58,709 bases of DNA from Polymyxa betae (taxonomy: Eukaryota; Endomyxa; Phytomyxea; Plasmodiophorida; Plasmodiophoridae). Position 1 is the first letter of the stretch; every line of letters starts with the position of its first letter. The notes beneath the pieces are model-generated. The model was not told the DNA's origin and did not search any database. It saw only the letters and a list, made by a program, of their open reading frames with translations. A program made the position numbers and the translations under genes. This document shows positions 1 to 10,076 of the stretch, in pieces. The stretch is taken from NCBI GenBank assembly GCA_003693705.1, contig RBZT01000357.1, positions 1 through 58,709 on the forward strand. Direction: 5' to 3'.

Positions 1-669
1 CCTGCTATCCCCTCCACTGCCCAAGTTCCTCGTGCCGGATCTTACGCCAAGTCCCTCACCGAGCTCCACTCCTGGCTCCGCGACCAGATCTCCGTCGCCC
101 AGCAACGCTATCAAGACTATGCTGATCGTCATCGTGCTCCTGCCCCTACCTACTCCGTTGGTGACCGTGTCTGGTTGTCAACCTCTAACATCCCCTCCGT
201 CCGTCCCTGCCCCAAACTTTCGTCCCGCAAGATTGGTCCCTTCCCCATCAAACGCGTCTTAGGTCCTGTTACTGTTGAACTCGACCTCCCGCCATCCATG
301 AAAATTCACCCAGTCTTCCACGTCTCTCTCCTCACCCCTCACGTCCCCAACACCATCCCTCACCGTGTCCAACGTCCACGTCACCCTGTCTTCGTCGACA
401 ACGACTTATCCCTGACACCTCACTACCTGGTCAACTCTATTCTGGACTCCCGCTATTTTCGTTCCAAGCTCCAGTATCTTATTGATTGGCAAGGTTATGG
501 TCCTTCTGATCGTTCATGGGAACCTGCCGAAGTCATCGCCGCAGACGTTCCTGGCCTTGTCGCCGAATTCCATTATCTCCACCCCGATCTTCCCGGTCCT
601 GCCTTCACCGCCTCACAACCCTCTCGAGCGTCTGGTACCCGCTCGTCTAGAAAGGGGGTAATGTCATGA
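1..669 (+). CDS. Ty3/gypsy integrase C-terminus with chromodomain (5' partial)
   Basis: An open frame from the first base to TGA at 667-669 encodes the end of a Ty3/gypsy (chromovirus) polyprotein. The first part has the linker helix and GDRVWLST barrel typical of the integrase C-terminus, followed by KIHPVFHVSLLTPH. The end is a chromodomain with YLIDWQGYGPSDRSWEPAE, which in chromoviruses is thought to guide integration to marked chromatin. The fragment is clearly richer in G and C than the host genes around it, which fits a mobile element of different origin. A purine run (AGAAAGGGGG, 649-658) acts as the probable polypurine tract right before the LTR. The upstream gag, protease, reverse transcriptase and RNase H lie outside the window, so whether the element is intact cannot be judged. 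Confidence 0.9.
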   Translation, partial: PAIPSTAQVPRAGSYAKSLTELHSWLRDQISVAQQRYQDYADRHRAPAPTYSVGDRVWLSTSNIPSVRPCPKLSSRKIGPFPIKRVLGPVTVELDLPPSMKIHPVFHVSLLTPHVPNTIPHRVQRPRHPVFVDNDLSLTPHYLVNSILDSRYFRSKLQYLIDWQGYGPSDRSWEPAEVIAADVPGLVAEFHYLHPDLPGPAFTASQPSRASGTRSSRKGVMS

Positions 670-890
670 TTCACTACTTCAGTTCAGCTTCCGAGCTACC
701 TCATGAGTCATCTACCATCAATTCCAAGTTCCTGTTGAATCAAGTATCTTGATTCACAACTTCGAACCTTTGCTTTCTTTGTTTATCGTAATACAATCAT
801 TCTCGAATCTATTCGATTCTTAATAGCTCTTGTTTGCCTGCTTCTTCGTATCCTTCACTTATTCTTCCTCGCCCTGTCCCAGTCCTCACA
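662..890 (+). repeat. Probable 3' LTR of the partial Ty3/gypsy element
   Basis: The LTR would begin at TGTCATGATT just after the polypurine run, overlap the last codons of the polyprotein, and end near TCCTCACA at 881-890, giving the usual TG...CA termini. The 5' LTR is outside the window, so neither the 3' boundary nor a target duplication can be confirmed. A 7-bp hairpin (arms 891-897 and 906-912) follows directly. Confidence 0.5.
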
Positions 891-1118
891 ACCGTCGAGT
901 TCCTCCGACGGTTTCAATACTTCCAGATCGACGTCAAGGTTGCCGAAGAAAGCCTCGAGAGTAGCCATGGGGGCAGTCAGTAACCTTGATGTTGTTAGCA
1001 ACGACGGTGGTCCCCGGAACGCAATGTGTGGGGCAAAATAGGAAAATTTTTGTAAAAAACTTTGGATTTTTATCAAATATTGAAGCGACTATTCACAAAC
1101 AGCTTGTTAGCATTTTCA
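891..1118. other. Short spacer between Ty3 LTR and hAT element
   Basis: No gene is recognised here. On the minus strand a short frame beginning with Met at about 969 is GC-rich and could be a scrap of an older element, but it matches nothing I know. Confidence 0.4.
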
Positions 1119-1126
1119 GTCACGAC
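1119..1126. repeat. hAT target-site duplication, left copy
   Basis: GTCACGAC, identical to 8877-8884, directly abuts the left TIR. Confidence 0.95.
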
Positions 1127-1221
1127 CAGGCCTCATAAAATAGTAAATGACTATTTTGACTATTTTTCCCTAAAATAGTCAATTTTTTCTCAAATATATT
1201 AGTAAAAATAGTCATTGTGTC
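1127..1221 (+). repeat. hAT left TIR and subterminal repeats
   Basis: The 14-bp TIR is followed by clustered copies of AATAGTCA and its complement TGACTATT, in both orientations. This is the typical layout of hAT transposase-binding sites. Confidence 0.85.
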
Positions 1222-1278
1222 TAAAATGGGCTCATTTGTATTAAAATGTGGAAAGAAAGCTAAAACGATGCCATTACA

Positions 1279-3158
1279 TCACTTCTGGAACTGCACCTGA
1301 CGGCATTGCAAGATGCCTTCCAAAGAGAAGTCAGTCAGCGAGTGACGGAAATCGTTTTTCTCCCATTTTAACGAAGAGAAGTCCGATTCTACTGAGGCAG
1401 TATTTGGAAAAACTGAAGCCAGACCCCCAGCGAATGCACACAGCTCCGGATACTCAGAAGACATTCCTTCAATACCCCAGGCCTCGTCAAAAGTAGTTGT
1501 TGAGAAATTACTGGAACGGGATAGGGCAGATTTGAAACGAGGTTGTTTTTCAAACCGAAGTTTCAGGTCGCGATGCTGAGAGCAGATATTCTCGATTTTC
1601 TTGCTTTTCCAGCTGGCAGAAATCCGCGAGTGTTGCTGCTCAACAAGCTCCACCAATTCTCTGGGCTTCATTTCTACGAACTCCAAAGGTAATGTGGGGA
1701 GAGGATCATTCAAAGAGCTGACATTAAATTCGTCTCGCTCAGCTCGGACTTCCTGCAACCCAGCAATGAGTGTGCTGAGCATTTCAGCAACACTCTCAAG
1801 GATCGCGTCCCGCTCTTCTGTTTGAGTCTCTCTTAACAAATGGAAAACAAACAGGCCTTGGTCCGTTAGAAACCCGTTCAAATCCTCTTTCGAATACCGC
1901 AATCCATGGCAAACGATTGCGTCATCTCTGGGTTCATCCTCAGTTGCATTTTCAGAGAATGCTAGCTTTTGGATTCGACTAATGCATTCGTTAATCTCAA
2001 AAGACTGCTGGCACAGCAGCGCCTGTTTCCCTTGGAGTCGCTGTACAGTGTCATTGACCTCTGTCGCAATCACTTTGACTGCAGCTAACTAAATCCAAAA
2101 AGTAAGTGGCGGCTCGCTTTTGCGTCTTTCGGCGTTAAGCGATTCGTAATGCTCTAAAATTTCAGTTCGAGACTCCAGGAGGTACGATGATACGCGAGAC
2201 ATTGATACCCATCGGGTGCCAGATAAGGCGGGACATGTCGATTTGAGACGGTCAATTAAGGATTTTTACCGACGAAGATGGGAAATCATACCAGTTAATG
2301 ATGTGTAGAGCTGGCCATCGTTGACTCGACGGAAAACGCGTTGCATTAAGTCCATTTGATGCAGAGCACACCAAATCCGGACGAAAGGATCCAGAGCGAC
2401 ATTGGAAATCCGCGTAACAAGTCCGGATATGTGGCCAGTCATGTTCGGAGCTCCGTCTGTTGAGCATGCAATAAGCTTGGACTTCCAGTCGTTACACAAA
2501 GCATCGAAAACAGTTTCAATCATGCTAAACATTGCAGAACCCGTGTGACTTCCAGAGAAAGGCATTGCAATAAGGTGGTGATTCAGAAGTTTGCCGTCAG
2601 AGTAAAGTCGACAGCTTATATCGATGTACGAGGTAGATTGGCAATCCGAACCATCGACAGCAATCGCAAATGCCCAAGAACCAGACAGAAGTCGCGAAAT
2701 ATTCTGGAAGGCGACAGCACAGACAATTCGGACGTACTTCGCAACGATCAAGTCATTGCAGTTGCCAAGCTTAACACAGTTGGTCACCGACTTAGCGTCC
2801 TGAACTGCAAATGCGGCTTGTCGGAACGAAAGACCACGTCCAACGAAACGTGTGGCCAGTTGATATTGCTTCACCTGTTTAACGCACACTTCGTATTTGT
2901 CACTGCTTTCGTTGAGCTTGAAGATGGAAAGCGCATTCGAACGGGAAGTATCGTTGGCGACATCATCGGGGTTCCAGAGAACACTCCCGATAATGACATC
3001 TACAATGTCTTTGTCAATGGTGAAGGTAAGGTGTTCAGATTGGGAATCCAAATAGAAAGGAATAAGCTCAGCTGCTTTGACAGGAACATCGAAGAATCCT
3101 TTCTTATCGTCGTCTGACAGAGCCTGGTACAGAGCCCATTGCTCGGGATGCTGCGACG
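1279..3158 (-). pseudogene. hAT transposase, catalytic and C-terminal part (broken)
   Basis: Minus-strand frame in the order expected for a hAT transposase. A catalytic-core segment has an aspartate in AIAVDGSD and a second in ACSTDGAPNMTG (the TDGAPNM form of the catalytic motif). The C-terminal dimerisation region has SVESDFSSLKW and ends at 1279. Reading continues in one frame but meets TAA at 2263-2265 and TAG near 2085-2087, so no full product can be made. Its upstream half is separated from it by the Ty3 insertion, whose 5' LTR starts at 3159. The host genes in this window end normally at TAA, TAG or TGA, so the stops are decay rather than a variant code. Confidence 0.88.
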
Positions 3159-3365
3159 TGTGTAGTGCAGAAATAATTGCGAACACTTATTGCGCCCTAC
3201 TGTAACTGTTATGTTACATGTTATGTTACATGAAGTCTTGGAAGGTCCCATAACGAGAATTTGCATTCCTTTTTCTATATAAGGAGCACTAATGCCGTGG
3301 CAATAAATAGATTCCTTTTTCCTTATTATTTCTTATTTGGTTGAATTTTCGATTCAAGCAACAGA
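3159..3365 (+). repeat. 5' LTR of nested Ty3 element
   Basis: It begins TGTGTAGTGCAG and ends CAACAGA. It holds a TATATAAGG box and an AATAAA signal near its 3' third, so it contains promoter and polyadenylation signals. A direct repeat of GTTATGTTACAT lies in U3. Confidence 0.9.
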
Positions 3366-3400
3366 ATAATTATTCTAGTGCTACGAAATTTGGAGACGCG

Positions 3401-6400
3401 ATGTCGAGTGCGACTGGTGCTCGTAACTCCCAGGATTCAATGGTGGTGGATGATCAGCCATCCATGACCGCAGGTCAAAATTCATCAATCGCTGAAGGCC
3501 AACGGCAGTCACAAATGCCGTTTGGTGCCGGATTGGCATCGACTCTATCGTGTGATAGGGTTGCGGGTGCCATGGTTCATGTGGAGGCCAATGAGGCACC
3601 AGTGCTCCGCTCCACTGATACGTATGAAATTTTGAACTGGTTGGAGAAATACCGCGTTTATATTCTCCGTGTGGAGGATGCTTGTAGAGCCAGTGTTGGC
3701 CATATCCCTGGGTCACCCAGTGTTGCGTCCATGATTGACCCTCCATTAGTACAGATGATTGCCAAGTTGCATCTAAAAATAAATATTGAACAGCTGACAG
3801 ATGAAGTGCTGCTCGGCTTTTTGAAAGAGTACGTGAAGAAATACAAGACTTCTCATTCGAGGGTCCACGTCATCTTTAAGGAAGAACTCAAAATGGATAT
3901 GAACATAAAGTCACCGTTTGCTCGGTTGGACGCCCTTGTGTGTTTGAAGGATGACATCACCCGACGACATAACCTGCAGGATGTGTTTAACAGTGATGCT
4001 GGCAAGAAGAATTGGGTGCGCTTCATGTTGAATGCGTTGCAACCATATCGTTTGCGACAGCATATGCGCAGGATTGTGGAGATTACGCGGCCTGAACTTC
4101 AAAATAACCCTGAGCTGTTTTTTGAAGAGGCTGGAAAGCAGATCCCCATGTTTGAAAGTGACGTTGTTATGCAGAGCCGTCCAGGCTCTCATAAACGAAA
4201 GTCTTCCGAAATGGGCCATGCGAAGGGTTCGAATTCTGCAACAAAGTTTTCTAAGCAGGAAATAACCTGCTTCAAGTGCCGTCCGCCCGGGCATCGGATG
4301 TCTGAGTGCCCATTGCAACCATCTGTTACAGAACAGAAGGAGATTTTCAAACATCAGCGTGACATGAAGAAAGGAAATAAACACATTAAGAAGTCCTCTT
4401 ACGCTTTTGTAGCGCGAATTTCGGAGAGTGACTGCTTGAATGGACAAAGCAAATATGACGCTTCGGTGGAAGTGAAATTTGCTAATGGACAGGTAGATTG
4501 CGTGGGCATTCTGGATAGCGGTTCAGATCTTACCATCATACCAGAGTCTTTGGTTGATAGGTTCCTGAAGTTAGGGATTGACTTAAGGATGATTCCGATT
4601 CCAGAGCCATTGACTATGACTTTGGCTAATAATGCCACTGCAACAATTACAAGGAAAGTTCTCCTTGATATTACTTTACAGACCAAGGCGGGGAATGTTG
4701 TTATTCCGGACCAACCATGCTTGATCTGGAACACACCAAGAAATGAGGTTTTTCTTGGGAATGATTTATTACGCACCATTGGAACTGATCCAAAATCTGC
4801 TTTGGACAATTTCATTCTTAAACAGGATAGTCAGATCACTGAAAATCAAACCAGTGATGAATTTGATATTTCAATCATACCTGAGGTTGGTATTGATTGT
4901 GATTCTGACATGGAAAATCTGCTGAAGCAGAAAGTGCGAGATTGTCTCGCAAATGGAATGTCGGAAAGATTTAGTGAGAAACTTTTGCGACTATTACTAA
5001 GTGTAAAAAATGTATGGAGACGGAAGTTAGGTCCGGATCCGCCTGCATTAGTAACTTTGATGAAAACAGAGTTAATTGCAGATTGTAAACCTGTGCGTTG
5101 TAAAGTTCGCTTATATACAAAAGAGCAAAGTGAATTCTTGTATGAATTTACAACACAGCTCAAGCAATATGGATTTGTATATGAGAATTACAATAGCCGA
5201 TGGGCACGTCCAGTTTTAGTTGTTGCAAAACCTGGCAAACAACATGAATTTCGAATGTGTGTTGATCTGAGAGCTGTAAATGCTTTGTGTGAAGCCACAG
5301 CTTGGCCAATGCCATTCCTTGAATCTATTGTAAGGAATCTAGCAGGATCTAGATATTGGTTTCTTCTGGACTGGATAATTCCTTTAGCAAAAGAGTGTCA
5401 GGAGATGTTTTCTTTTATGACAGATCGTGCTGTCTTCACACCAACAAGATCTATTCAGGGAGCGCTGAATTCAGCAACACAATTTCAGGCTCGAATGAAT
5501 GAGATATTTGTTGATCTGTTGTATAAATCGTTAATTATTTGGATTGATGATCTTCTGGGTTATGCTGACACAGAAGAGCGCTGGTTTTCTGTTTTGGAGA
5601 AAACATTAAATTTAGCCAATGGTTTCAATCTAATGCTTAATATCGATAAATGTAACTTTTTCCTGAAGGAGGTTAAATTCTGTGGTAGAATTTTCCGTCC
5701 ACAAGGAGTCTCGCATGATCCAAAGCGCATATCTGCTTTATGTGCCATGAATATGCCTGAGAAAGCGAATGAGTTACAGCAGTTGTTGATGGCTTCTCAA
5801 TGGATGAGTCGATCCATCCCCGATTATAATAAAATTGTCTCGCCATTGCAAGACATTTTTGAATTGGCTATGAAGAATCTGCCAAAACGAACTAAAGCAG
5901 TCGCGCGTGGTGTGCGATTAAAACTGTTTGGGTGGAACACCATTCACTCCTTAGCTGTAGAGAAGCTAAAGTTGGCTATTGCAAATACGGTGCAGTTATC
6001 GTATCCTAATGAGAATATGATACAATGTGTTTTTTGTGATGCAAGCCAACATTCTGCTAGTGGAATGGTTACCCAAATACCACCTGAAGATCAAAATAAG
6101 CCAGTGCATGAGCAACGACATGAGCCACTTGGTTTTGTTGGCCATCGGTTCAATCGTTCAGAGCTTAATTGGGCTATCATTGATAAAAAGAAGCTTTTGC
6201 AATTGTAGATACATTGCGAAAATTGGCATATTTGTTACATATGCCACGACCTTTTAAGTTATACTCTGATCATCGTAATTTGATCATGATGTATAATCCG
6301 CAGAAGTGCTCCAAACAGTCGTGTGAGCGATTGATTAGATGGGGACTTGAACTTCGTCAGTTCACTTTTACGATTCACCATATAGCCGGTGAAGAAAATG

Positions 6401-8071
6401 TTTGGGCAGACTTGCTCTCACGATGGGGTGCTGTTAACGAAAAAGCTCTCACCCAATTCGGTCTCAGGGCTATAACAGTTATTCCTGCAAGTCATGTCTG
6501 TAATTCCTCTCCAGTTGACGATCCTATGGCAAAATTTAGGGTTCAACCACTGGCGCCTGAGAAATTTGTCTGGCCAGACATATCGGAAATTGCGAATGAA
6601 CAAAGTGCTCATATGACTAATTGTAAATTGTCTATGAATGATGATAACTTGTTCATTGATGAACGCAAACGTGTGGTGATCCCAGTAGAGAGCAGGGAGC
6701 TCTGTGTCCGTCTGTGTGTGATTGCTCATGCAGGACTGAATAGTGGCCATATTGGATATAACGCTGCATTGAAATTACTGCAGTACTGGGTCTATTGGAA
6801 AGGAATGGAGGCTGATTTGAAAAATGTGTGTAACTCTTGTTTACACTGCCTCCCGACAAGAAGTGGATTAAAAAAGCCCCGACCCCTAGGTGAGGCTTGT
6901 CATGGGACTCGACCTAATCAAGTTATCCACTTTGATTATCTGTATATAATGTCAAGAGCAAAAGGCTCTTATCACGATTTTGAATGGATATTCATTATGC
7001 ACGATGGTTTTTCGGGCCTTGTAAAACTGACTCCAGCAGTTGTGCCTGATACTATGACAACTGTAGATGCATTGTTAGAGTGGCGATCACTCTTTGGAAC
7101 ATCAGAATTATATGATTCTGATCAGGCATCTTACCTTGTCTCAGAAACCATGCAGCAGTTTGCTCGCAGATGTTACACGAAACAGCATTGGACAGCCGCC
7201 TATGTCCATTACTCTAATGCACAGTAGAGGTGATTTGTAAGCTAGTGCTTGCTTTGATCAGAGCTCTCATTTCTGAGTTACGGTGGAACAAAGAAGATTT
7301 TCCATGGTTGGTCAAACTTATTGAGCATACGCTTAATCATCGGCCCCAGCGACGATTGTTGTGGAATGCACCGGTGACTGTAATGACAGGATTATCTGCT
7401 GATAATCCATTGAATGTTGTTTTCCATAATCCACGTAACGAAACACGTACACTGACAACGTTGTCAGCAGAGAGGATTCAGAGTCATGTTGAAAGACTCC
7501 AAAGAGCCTTGGATTCGATGCATAAATCGGTTTTGAAGGCAACTGAGCTTAAACGCGAAGTTCATCGTTTCAGCGATAAACGTGTTCGACAGAGAGCAAA
7601 CTTTGGTCTAGGAGACTTTGTGCTAGTCGGAGTTGTGGATCGCCATCCCAACCAAAAACTATACTTAAAATGGCGAGGGCCATACAAAATTGTTGAGCTG
7701 GTAAACGGTTATGTTTTCATAGTGGAAAACATAATTACCCAGGAGAGACAGCAGGTTCATGGTGGCCGTCTCTGCTTTATTGTGATTCAAAGCTGAATGT
7801 CACTGAAGAGCTAAAAACTCAGTTTGCATTTGATAATGCTAAATTTGAGATTGAAGCAATTTTGGATGTTCGCCAAAATTCTCAATCTGGAGAGTTAGAA
7901 CTGCTCATTCGCTGGAATGGGTTCAGTGATCTTGAAAATTCATGGGAACCTATAGATATTATCCAGACGGATGCACCGTCGATGGTTCGAAGGTTCTATC
8001 GTGCACATCTTCATCATCGACTTGCAGAACGTCTGCAATTGGTAATCAAGAGTGCGGGCCTGAAGGTGTAA
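3401..8071 (+). pseudogene. Ty3/gypsy gag-pol polyprotein, frame-broken
   Basis: Starting at the ATG at 3401, the reading shows a gag zinc knuckle (C-x2-C-x4-H-x4-C, about 4270-4312), an aspartic protease DSGS motif (about 4512), reverse transcriptase with the catalytic IDDL variant of YxDD (about 5545), RNase H, an HHCC zinc finger and core of integrase (6710-7200), and a chromodomain (7862-8071). The frame ends at 6206-6208 inside RNase H and the homology continues in another frame. It breaks again near 7220 in integrase and near 7760 before the chromodomain. None of these sits where Ty3 elements use programmed frameshifting (the gag-pol junction), so they look like disabling indels or sequence errors. 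The RT active-site aspartates are present. Confidence 0.88.
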
Positions 8072-8203
8072 GTGACTTGGAGCAGACCTTTTCCCATAAC
8101 TTGCCACTTATGGTTTTTTACTGGTGCTTGGTCCCCTTCAAAATTTGTTCAAGTCTCACTACAACCGCCTTAGTTTTCTTTGAAAACTTTTGGGAGGAGG
8201 AAG

Positions 8204-8410
8204 TGTGTAGTGCAGAAATAATTGCGAACACTTATTGCGCCCTACTGTAACTGTTATGTTACATGTTATGTTACATGAAGTCTTGGAAGGTCCCATAACG
8301 AGAATTTGCATTCCTTTTTCTATATAAGGAGCACTAATGCCGTGGCAATAAACAGATTACTTTTTCCTTATTATTTCTTATTTGGTTGAATCTCCGATTC
8401 AAGCCACAGA
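8204..8410 (+). repeat. 3' LTR of nested Ty3 element
   Basis: A copy of 3159-3365 with five substitutions. It begins directly after the polypurine tract and ends at the target duplication GACG. Confidence 0.9.
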
Positions 8411-8630
8411 GACGTAAGATGCGCTCGATAATTCTGAGTACGAAAAGGTGATTTTAAAATCCAACTGGACTGAGAAGCCTTCTTCTCTCGACCGAAAGCA
8501 GTGCAAAAAGAGCATCGAGCGCCCAGATCACACCTCCGTGACCATAATCGCAGGGCTTGACACCAAACAGCAGCTGATGCTTGGGCTGGAAGGGGGTCGT
8601 GACAGTTCCGGAGACTTTTTGTTTCGTACT
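8411..8630 (-). pseudogene. hAT transposase, N-terminal BED-type zinc finger (separated)
   Basis: On the minus strand this stretch encodes a CSFC pair, a stretch with WILKSPFRTQNYR, and HLTSQH at the retrotransposon junction. This is the C-x2-C ... H-x4-H layout of a BED finger, the DNA-binding module of hAT transposases. The frame resumes without shift on the other side of the retrotransposon near 3154, which shows the two parts were one gene. The frame is open upstream to a TAG near 8630 but has no ATG, so a further small exon or an intron at the N-terminus was probably present. Confidence 0.8.
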
Positions 8631-8789
8631 AGCGTGAGCGGATGACTTGGCGAGAGAGAAGCGACAAGAACAGACGAGAAAATGGTCAAAAAATGATGCT
8701 GGATTGACGAGAACTGCATGGAGACAACAGTCACGCAGTCCGAAACTCACAAAATCGGGAATTTAGTTCAAAATTGTCTAACAAAAAAA

Positions 8790-8876
8790 ACCGTAAAATA
8801 GTCATTTTTTCAGGGTGAAAATAGTCAAAATAGTCATCTACCGGTATTTATAGAAGGACTATTTTTATGAGGCCTG
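8790..8876 (-). repeat. hAT right TIR and subterminal repeats
   Basis: Read on the minus strand this end repeats the left-end order: CAGGCCTCATAAAA, then TGACTATTTTGACTATTTT-like motifs. It mirrors the first 95 bp of the element. Confidence 0.85.
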
Positions 8877-8884
8877 GTCACGAC
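8877..8884. repeat. hAT target-site duplication, right copy
   Basis: GTCACGAC, identical to 1119-1126, directly abuts the right TIR. Confidence 0.95.
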
Positions 8885-10076
8885 CCGGTCAAACGATGCC
8901 ATCTCGGAAAAGTGCGCACCCGTTATAATATAACGGGTCCACGGATCAGGGGTAATCCTGTTCACAATACTATAGCAACAAAATCTGCGTACGCAAAATA
9001 CATTTTTTGACTGTAAAAGTAAAAGTGCGTAGAGAATCCATCCGCACTTATGCTTTTTGTGTCTTTTTCCCATACCGTACCGGAAGTCTTAATCCTCATC
9101 TGCGCCCTTACAAAATCGCATATATCCCTAAGGCTCCGGGCCCAAGACCCATCGGCCACCAAACTCTCTATAAATCGATAGATCTCATCGTCCTGAGCAA
9201 GACTATTGAATTATTTTTCAAAAATATTGATTATTTGCAGAGTTTTAGTGAAAAAAGGTTGTATGAGCTGGCATATTTTTGGCAGCTGTATGGGGGATTG
9301 TAGAGAAAACTCACACGCAGTTTTGAATATCCACGCGCACGTTTCGAAAGTGATAAAAAAATAATTTGCGCAGTCACGCCTTCTTAAAAATGATGGCGTA
9401 CGCATTTTGGAAATCAATTTGGCAGTACATGAGGATTAAGACTTCCGGTACGGTACAAGTGACAGTTCTTCTTATAACTTCCAAGTGTTATAACTGCGCA
9501 AGGAAAATTACGATTTTCAAAATCGAGACGATAAAATGTTTGTCTCGATGAGATCTGCGTTTTGTCGTCTTGTTTGGGAGCCCTCGGTCACGGCACCGAC
9601 CCATATAATCTTTGGGCTCCTGGCCTTATCAAAAAATACAGAGTTAAGATGTCCGCTACGGTAGTCCATTATAGAGGTACGTCGGCCAAAAAAAAAAATT
9701 AGACGGCACCTCTTCCAAATACATCTGAATAAAAGGCTTGCGCTGAGCAGCAAAATGTTAACAAAAGTCAAAAACCTCGATTATTAGGCACACGCACTTT
9801 CGCCATCATAGGGATTTTAAAACCCTTGGATAGAAGGAATACTTTACGTTACCTTGAATACAGGGCATATATGCCTTATCTTCGAGGGATAGCCTACCGT
9901 AGGCGAGTACCTATGGAAAAAAATCCACCCTTGAAAATTAAGGCAGTATGCCTTATGTCAATGTGCGGGGAAAAACGATAGTTGTTATAAGAAAACACCG
10001 TTATGTGCCTTTATAAAGAGGGAGTCTACATACAAAATAACTGCGATCCAGTAAAATGCTCTAACAAAAGCAAATT
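8885..10076. other. Non-coding interval with inverted repeats
   Basis: No gene recognised in about 1.2 kb. It holds a hairpin (arms 8918-8926 and 8930-8938), the 27-bp inverted repeat at 9073-9099/9429-9455, and a diverged copy of the same sequence (GTTAAGATGTCC..TACGGTA) near 9650. The pattern suggests old non-autonomous element remains. Confidence 0.5.
9073..9455. repeat. 27-bp perfect inverted repeat bounding about 330 bp
   Basis: The arm at 9073-9099 (starting TACCGTACCGGAAGTC) is the exact reverse complement of 9429-9455. The inner sequence has no coding potential. This could be a small palindromic or MITE-like element, but I see no target duplication. Confidence 0.6.

Larger units (their letters stand above)
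3159..8410 (+). mobile_element. Ty3/gypsy chromodomain LTR retrotransposon inserted in hAT transposase
   Basis: A complete 5252-bp element has 207-bp LTRs at both ends and is flanked by the 4-bp duplication GACG (3155-3158 and 8411-8414; GACGT if the boundary is shifted one base). The order gag zinc knuckle, protease, reverse transcriptase, RNase H, integrase, chromodomain defines Ty3/gypsy. A purine tract (GGGAGGAGGAAG, about 8192-8203) precedes the 3' LTR. The LTRs differ at five of 207 positions, all in the last third, so the insertion is fairly recent. The coding region nevertheless carries several frame breaks. Confidence 0.93.
1127..8876 (-). mobile_element. hAT DNA transposon carrying a nested Ty3 retrotransposon
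   Basis: The two ends begin with CAGGCCTCATAAAA as an inverted repeat (left 1127-1140, right end at 8876). They are flanked by a perfect 8-bp target duplication GTCACGAC (1119-1126 and 8877-8884). An 8-bp duplication, short TIRs starting CAG and a BED-finger/hAT-dimerisation transposase are the defining marks of the hAT superfamily. Both termini carry many copies of the motif TGACTATTTT or its complement, as expected for subterminal transposase-binding repeats. The transposase is read on the minus strand and is interrupted by a complete LTR retrotransposon at 3159-8410. Without the insert the hAT element is about 2.5 kb. Two in-frame stops and the insertion make it non-autonomous now. Confidence 0.93.

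Noticed and set aside
855-1076. Minus-strand coding frame after the first LTR
   Set aside because: Short, with no recognisable domain and probably part of old element sequence.
2085-2265. In-frame TAA and TAG in the hAT transposase as evidence for stop-codon reassignment
   Set aside because: Host genes here (PRI2, eIF4E, J-protein, NASP, MFS, RecQ) end cleanly at TAA, TAG or TGA where homology ends, so the standard code holds and the stops are decay.
3341-3400. Gag start upstream at 3341
   Set aside because: The codon at 3341 is TTG and lies inside the 5' LTR; the first ATG in frame is 3401.
6190-7770. Programmed ribosomal frameshifts in the Ty3 polyprotein
   Set aside because: The breaks fall inside RNase H and integrase and before the chromodomain, not at the gag-pol junction, and I see no slippery site with a downstream structure.
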